Origin: Fimbriiglobus sp.
GTDB lineage: Bacteria > Planctomycetota > Planctomycetia > Gemmatales > Gemmataceae
Assembly: GCA_025352585.1 (NCBI GenBank)
Contig: JANXTD010000235.1
Span: 1-9,700, forward strand
Reading direction: 5' to 3'
DNA length: 9,700 nucleotides
Shown in pieces: positions 5,519 through 9,700 of the stretch (its first letter is position 1; each line of letters starts with the position of its first letter). The position numbers and the translations under genes were made by a program. Under the pieces are notes generated by a model that was not told where the DNA came from, did no database searches, and worked only from the letters and a program-made list of their open reading frames with translations.

Positions 5519-8065
5519 ATGCCTCATGTCATCAACGGGGTCGGCACCTGGTACTACGGCAAGCGGAACGTCCACCGCCTGCGCAACGTCTGCTCGCAGT
5601 GCTCGGCGGTCGGCGACCTCGAGTCGTACGACACCACGCTCTACTTCGTCGTCGTCTTCGTGCCGCTGCTGCCGCTGGCGCGCAAGCGCGTCCTGGACTC
5701 GTGCCCGTCGTGCGGGGCGCACCGCGTCATGCCGCTCAAGGCGTGGGACAAGGCCAAGGCTGAGGGGCTGACCGGGGCGCTCGACCGGCTCCAGGCCGCC
5801 CCCGCCGACGCCGACGCCATCCGCCAGGCCCTCGCCACCGCGGTGACCTTCCAGGACGAGGCGCTGCTCGGCCTCGCGGCCGACGCGCAGGCCACGCACC
5901 TCCCGACTGACGCCGCGCTGCTGGCGACCCTCGGCGACGTGAACGGCTACTTCGCCCGCCACGACGCCGCCGCGGCCGCGTACATCGAGTCGCTCAAGGC
6001 CGAGGACAACCCGCGCGTCAGCGAGCAACTCGGCCTCACACTCTTGCGGCTCGGCAACCCCGCCGCGGCCGCCGGCTGCTTCGATCACATCGTCACCGGG
6101 GCCGACGGCGAGCGGCTCTGGATGGTCTACCAACTCGCGGTCGCCTACCAGGCCAAGGGGCTGCACCCCGAGGCGCTGGCGCTGCTGGACCGCGTGACGG
6201 TCGCGTTCCCGGCCGTGGCCGCGGACAAGGAGTGGCGCAAGCTGCGGCAGAAGTCCGAGAAGGACCGCGGCCGGGGCCGGGCGGTCGGCAAGTCGCTGCT
6301 GCTCGAAGGCCCGCGGGCCGGCGTCAGCGAGGGCAGTTGGCTCAAGTGGCTGTTCCCCCGGCTGATCCTGCCGCTTCTCGTGCTCGGCTTCGCCGGCTGG
6401 CACACCTGGCGGTCGCTGAGCCTCGCCGCGGCCCGGCCGATGTACCTCTTGAACGGCTCGCCCAAGCCGTACACGGTCGCGGTCAACGGGGTGCCGTACA
6501 CTCTGTCGCCGGGCGTCGCCAAGCCGGTCGCGCTGCCCGAGGGGACGCTCAAGTTCACCCCGGAGCAGGGGGCCGCGTGGCTCGAGCCGGTCGAGGTCAC
6601 GGTGACTTCGTCGTTCTGGGATCGGCCCTACGACAACACCCGCGTCGTGATCAACCCCGACCGGCTGGCGGTGCTGGTGCGCGAGACGATGGTCTACTCG
6701 ACCAACCCGCAGCCCGGCCCGCCCGACACGTATTTGCACAGCCAGCCCTTATACGAGGTCTCGGGCATCAACCACAGCTTCGAGCCGCTGCCGGGCACGG
6801 TCAAGGCGAAGAAGCACGAGACGATCACGCTGACGCGGCTGGGGGTCGTCCCCGTCCTCACCGCCGACGCCCGCATCGACGCCGTGAGCTACGCCGAACC
6901 CACGCCGGCCCAGCGGCTCGACTACGGCCGGCGCTGGCTGGCCGCCGACCCGGCCGACACGACGGCGCTGCTCTGGTTCGCCCGCGTCAACCCGCCGGCC
7001 GACGTGCTGCCGGTGCTCAAATCCCGCCTCGACGACCGGCCCCTGCGGCCCGACTGGCACGTCCTGTACCAGGCGGCCGTCGATCAGGCCGGCGGCGACC
7101 TGGCGGCGCTGCGGGCCGGCTACGCGGAGCTGGCCGACCGCCTGGGCCGCGACCCGGACGCGCTCTACCTGCAAGCGATGGTCTCGCGGCGGGGCGAGGC
7201 GCTCGAGTTACTGACCGAGGCGGTCGAGTCCGGCAAGCCGGCGGAGCGGGCGCACGCCGCGTTGGGGCACCGCAAGCTGCGCGAGGGCGACTTCAAGGCC
7301 GCCGCCGCGGAGTTCGACAAGGCCCCGAGCCTGGCCCGCAACCCCCTGTTCCAGCCGTCCGCCCGCGACGCCCTGCTGGCGGCCGGCCGCTACCGCGACC
7401 TGCTCGCGCTGCTGGCGACCGACGCCTCGTCGCAGTTCGAGCGGGCGCGGGTCTGCGAGCTAGCCGGCGACACGCCCGGCGCGGACAGCGCCGCGGCGGG
7501 CTTCCTCGGGCAACTGTCGTTCGCCCCCGGCGACGTGGTGCTCCGCAAAACCTTGCAGTCGGCGGTGGCGGCGTCGCGGGCGGCGGCTCGGGGCGACCAC
7601 GCCGCTTACCTGGCCGCCGTCGGCCCGGCCACGAAGTCGGTCGCCGATGACATCCTGCGCGGCACCCCGGTCGCCGCGTCGCCCGAAGCCTCGGCCACCG
7701 ACCACGGCCTGGTGTTACTCGCGACGCCGCCGGGCGACGCCAAGTTCGCCGCCGCGAAGCTGGCGTTCCTCGACGCCCTGGAGTCCGGCGACCGCGACGA
7801 GAAGCTGCTGAAGCTGCAACTCGAACAGGGCGGCGACGACATCCTGACGTCCCTGCGGGAGGCGATCCTGGAGCCGCGCGAGAAGCGGGTCTACGCCGCC
7901 GCCGCCGCGGCCTGGTTCCCCGCGCAGAAGCCGCAGCTCGTCACCTTCGCGCGGACGCTCGACTACCACCGCGACGCGACCTCGCTGGCGTTGCGCAAGC
8001 TCCTCGGCGACAAGCCGCCCGCCGCGGTGAAGACGCCGAAGCCGGTGCGGAAAGCCGTGCCGTGA
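5519..8065 (+). CDS. Zinc-ribbon, TPR-like, single-pass membrane protein
   Basis: This 848-residue protein has no assigned function that I know. Residues 1-70 form a zinc ribbon: CSQC at 25-28 and CPSCG at 62-66 flank a hydrophobic stretch (LYFVVVFVPLLPLA, 41-54), resembling small zinc-ribbon proteins of the zinc_ribbon_15 type. Residues about 132-232 carry TPR-like helical pairs (LGLTLLRLGNPAAAAGCFD, YQLAVAYQAKGLHPEALALL). A basic stretch (KLRQKSEKDRGRGR) precedes one transmembrane helix at about 277-296 (WLFPRLILPLLVLGFAGWHTW lies within it in part), so the N-terminal part should be cytoplasmic and the C-terminal 550 residues periplasmic. Residues about 312-345 (YTVAVNGVPYTLSPG) resemble a PEGA-like beta unit, and about 461-848 are again Ala/Leu-rich helical repeats (HRKLREGDFKAAAAEFDKAP). 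The start is supported by GGAG and by the ordered MPHVINGVGTWYYGKRN opening. A scaffold or protein-interaction role is inferred from the TPRs only. Confidence 0.88.
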   Translation: MPHVINGVGTWYYGKRNVHRLRNVCSQCSAVGDLESYDTTLYFVVVFVPLLPLARKRVLDSCPSCGAHRVMPLKAWDKAKAEGLTGALDRLQAAPADADAIRQALATAVTFQDEALLGLAADAQATHLPTDAALLATLGDVNGYFARHDAAAAAYIESLKAEDNPRVSEQLGLTLLRLGNPAAAAGCFDHIVTGADGERLWMVYQLAVAYQAKGLHPEALALLDRVTVAFPAVAADKEWRKLRQKSEKDRGRGRAVGKSLLLEGPRAGVSEGSWLKWLFPRLILPLLVLGFAGWHTWRSLSLAAARPMYLLNGSPKPYTVAVNGVPYTLSPGVAKPVALPEGTLKFTPEQGAAWLEPVEVTVTSSFWDRPYDNTRVVINPDRLAVLVRETMVYSTNPQPGPPDTYLHSQPLYEVSGINHSFEPLPGTVKAKKHETITLTRLGVVPVLTADARIDAVSYAEPTPAQRLDYGRRWLAADPADTTALLWFARVNPPADVLPVLKSRLDDRPLRPDWHVLYQAAVDQAGGDLAALRAGYAELADRLGRDPDALYLQAMVSRRGEALELLTEAVESGKPAERAHAALGHRKLREGDFKAAAAEFDKAPSLARNPLFQPSARDALLAAGRYRDLLALLATDASSQFERARVCELAGDTPGADSAAAGFLGQLSFAPGDVVLRKTLQSAVAASRAAARGDHAAYLAAVGPATKSVADDILRGTPVAASPEASATDHGLVLLATPPGDAKFAAAKLAFLDALESGDRDEKLLKLQLEQGGDDILTSLREAILEPREKRVYAAAAAAWFPAQKPQLVTFARTLDYHRDATSLALRKLLGDKPPAAVKTPKPVRKAVP

Positions 8066-8077
8066 GGCGTCGGCGGC

Positions 8078-9700
8078 TCACTTCGCCATCAGGCCCACGC
8101 GGCGCGGCAGCGCCGTCAGCGCTTCGAGCAGCAGTTGCCAGCCGCGGTTGCCGGCCGCGATCGCGACGCCGTTCTCGCGCAACTCGACCGCCGCGCCGCC
8201 CGGCTCCGCGACCAAGTTGTCCGAGAAGTCGCAGGCGGCGACGACCGCGGCGCGGTGGTGGAACTGCGCCCCCGCCGGGACGCGCAGCGTGCGCGGCGTT
8301 GCGTTCGGCGGGCCGAACAGGCGCTCGCGGATCGCCGCGCCCGGCAGGTAGCACAGCAGCATCGCCATCATGAAGAGGCTGAAGACGATCAGCCCCATGA
8401 ACGAGCCGATGCCGAAGTGCAGCCCCGCCGCGCCCATGATCAGCCACGGCCGCAGGCGGGTCCAGATCAGGAACGGGAAGCCGAGTTCGATGACGAACGT
8501 GTACGCCACGCCGCCGGCCGCCATCACCGAGTAGAGCGGGCGGTTGCTCACGACGTGCCGTAGGGCGTTCTCGTACCAGTGGTAGTAGATCAGCGTGAAC
8601 TCGGGGTTGACCAGCGTGTCCCAGTACGCGGTGGTGTTCCACCAGGCCGCGCCCTTCAGCTTCGACATGCCCGACGCCAGGTAGATCACGCAGAAGTGCA
8701 TCTGTAGGAGCCGCTGGGCGAAGCCGGTCGCCACCGACAGCGGCGGGGCGTGCAGGTAAGCCAGCGTCGCGGCGTCGAGCGTGCCGGTCAGGCGCAGGCT
8801 GCGGCGGGCGGCCCGGTAGCGGTTGATCAGGCGGTCGAGCGACAGCGTCGCGCCGCAGTCGGAGATCATCAGGTAGATCATCACGATGTTCATCATCGTG
8901 TCCATGCCGAACATCACCTGACTACAGCGGTGGATGTAGCACAAAATACCGAGCCAACTCAGGACCGACGTGACCCGCGTGAACAGGCCGGCGGCGAACA
9001 TCGCGAACACCACCAGCAGCACGCAGTGGGCGACGCGCATCTCCGTTGGGTCGGTGACGTGGAACCACAGCGAAAACACCGGCGAACCCGCGCGCAGGAC
9101 GATCGCCGGGTCGACGTTCCAGTACTCGAAGTAGTCGAGTTGACGCTGGCGCTCGGCGTACTCGACCTTGACGAGGCGCTTGAGGAAGTTGATCCAGGCC
9201 TGGCGCTGGCCGTAGTCCATCTCGCCGAGGTGGACCAGCACCATCGAGCGCTGGTTGTCGTCGGCCGGCAGCGTCCGGTAGTACGCCTCGGCCTCCCGCG
9301 CGAAGGCGGCGCGTTCGGTTGGGGTCATCCCCGACACCGCGTCCGGGCTGGCGAAGATCGGCAGGTCGGGGACGCGCGACTTGGTCCGCGCCGCCCGCTG
9401 GCTCTCGTCCGCCAGCACGGCCAGTTGGTTGGCGCGATCGACCGGGTCGCTGGCCAAATTGGAGACGTAGCTGACGCCCTGGAAGGTCGTCGAGCCGGTG
9501 CCGACGCGGCGGCGCACCTGGTCCAACTCGACGGCCTGGAGGCGCTCGAGGTAGGCGAGCTTCGCGTCGATCTCCGCCGGGGTCGCGGCCGGGCCGAGTT
9601 GCGCCCGGAGGTAAGCCATCGCGGCGGCGCGGCGGTACGGGGCCTCGGGCGTCTGGGCGCTGCGGAACGGCTCGTAGGGGTCTTCCCAGCCCGGCGGGGC
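8078..9700 (-). CDS. HTTM domain membrane protein (vitamin K-dependent carboxylase-like), 5' end missing
   Basis: The 540 visible residues are the C-terminal part of a polytopic membrane protein; the frame stays open to the window edge, so the true start lies beyond 9700 and the ATG at 9619 need not be used. The first 190 or so visible residues are soluble, charged and rich in Ala/Gln/Glu. Then come hydrophobic segments typical of the HTTM family (horizontally transferred transmembrane domain, PF05090, related to eukaryotic gamma-glutamyl carboxylase): AHCVLLVVFAMFAAGLFTRV, SVLSWLGILCYIHR, MFGMDTMMNIVMIYLMIS, MHFCVIYLASGMSKLKGAAW, VAYTFVIELGFPFLIW, LIMGAAGLHFGIGSF and LIVFSLFMMAMLLCYLPG. A soluble tail of about 75-80 residues follows. 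Carboxylase activity is not established for most bacterial members, so no reaction is assigned. The gene runs convergently to its neighbour with 12 bases between the stops. Confidence 0.88.
   Translation of the reverse strand, partial: APPGWEDPYEPFRSAQTPEAPYRRAAAMAYLRAQLGPAATPAEIDAKLAYLERLQAVELDQVRRRVGTGSTTFQGVSYVSNLASDPVDRANQLAVLADESQRAARTKSRVPDLPIFASPDAVSGMTPTERAAFAREAEAYYRTLPADDNQRSMVLVHLGEMDYGQRQAWINFLKRLVKVEYAERQRQLDYFEYWNVDPAIVLRAGSPVFSLWFHVTDPTEMRVAHCVLLVVFAMFAAGLFTRVTSVLSWLGILCYIHRCSQVMFGMDTMMNIVMIYLMISDCGATLSLDRLINRYRAARRSLRLTGTLDAATLAYLHAPPLSVATGFAQRLLQMHFCVIYLASGMSKLKGAAWWNTTAYWDTLVNPEFTLIYYHWYENALRHVVSNRPLYSVMAAGGVAYTFVIELGFPFLIWTRLRPWLIMGAAGLHFGIGSFMGLIVFSLFMMAMLLCYLPGAAIRERLFGPPNATPRTLRVPAGAQFHHRAAVVAACDFSDNLVAEPGGAAVELRENGVAIAAGNRGWQLLLEALTALPRRVGLMAK

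Noticed and set aside
5432..6739. Minus-strand frame continuous with the oxidoreductase for another 435 codons
   Set aside because: It overlaps a real plus-strand gene in antisense and lacks family similarity; the signal peptide and AAGGGG site fix the oxidoreductase start at 5431.
1..9700. Mobile elements, CRISPR arrays, tRNA or rRNA genes, defence or biosynthetic clusters
   Set aside because: No transposase, integrase, regularly spaced direct repeats, RNA gene sequence or linked accessory genes were seen; base composition looks even throughout.

Overview
This very GC-rich window looks like chromosomal DNA from a planctomycete, probably of the Gemmata/Gemmataceae type. That is an inference from gene content: an ECF sigma factor followed by a tiny single-span membrane protein, a secreted FAD-dependent oxidoreductase of the FAD_oxidored type, an HTTM (vitamin K-dependent carboxylase-like) membrane protein, a zinc-ribbon/TPR membrane protein, and an intergenic element resembling the dispersed planctomycete 'CCCTCGCT..CGCGTCGGGCTA' repeat. 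There is no 16S or other marker gene to confirm it.

Layout. Positions 1-109 are non-coding and hold the repeat-like element. Positions 110-3802 hold a compact plus-strand cluster of four genes: gamma-glutamyltransferase (ggt), glutamate 5-kinase (proB), an ECF sigma factor, and a 96-residue one-helix membrane protein. ggt/proB and sigma/membrane protein each overlap by an ATGA; the sigma gene starts 53 bases after proB. A minus-strand gene for an exported FAD-dependent oxidoreductase (3803-5431) abuts the end of this cluster with no base between the two stop codons. An 87-base divergent spacer (5432-5518) then leads to a plus-strand gene (5519-8065) for an 848-residue protein: zinc ribbon, TPR-like repeats, one transmembrane helix and a large C-terminal part. 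Last, a minus-strand HTTM-family gene (8078 to beyond 9700) is cut by the window edge at its 5' end and faces the previous gene across 12 bases.

How the genes may work together. GGT releases glutamate from gamma-glutamyl compounds such as glutathione outside the cytoplasm, and ProB phosphorylates glutamate as the first committed step of proline synthesis, so the coupled ggt-proB pair makes metabolic sense if the glutamate is imported. The sigma factor and its overlapping membrane protein look like a signalling pair (sigma plus candidate membrane regulator) that may share the transcript. The other three genes are single-gene units without an evident functional link.

No RNA genes, CRISPR arrays, insertion sequences, integrases or toxin-antitoxin genes were seen. 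Most of the window is ordinary core or lineage-typical content. The best candidates for something undescribed are the sigma/small-membrane-protein pair, the zinc-ribbon/TPR protein, and the HTTM protein with its long extramembrane segment.
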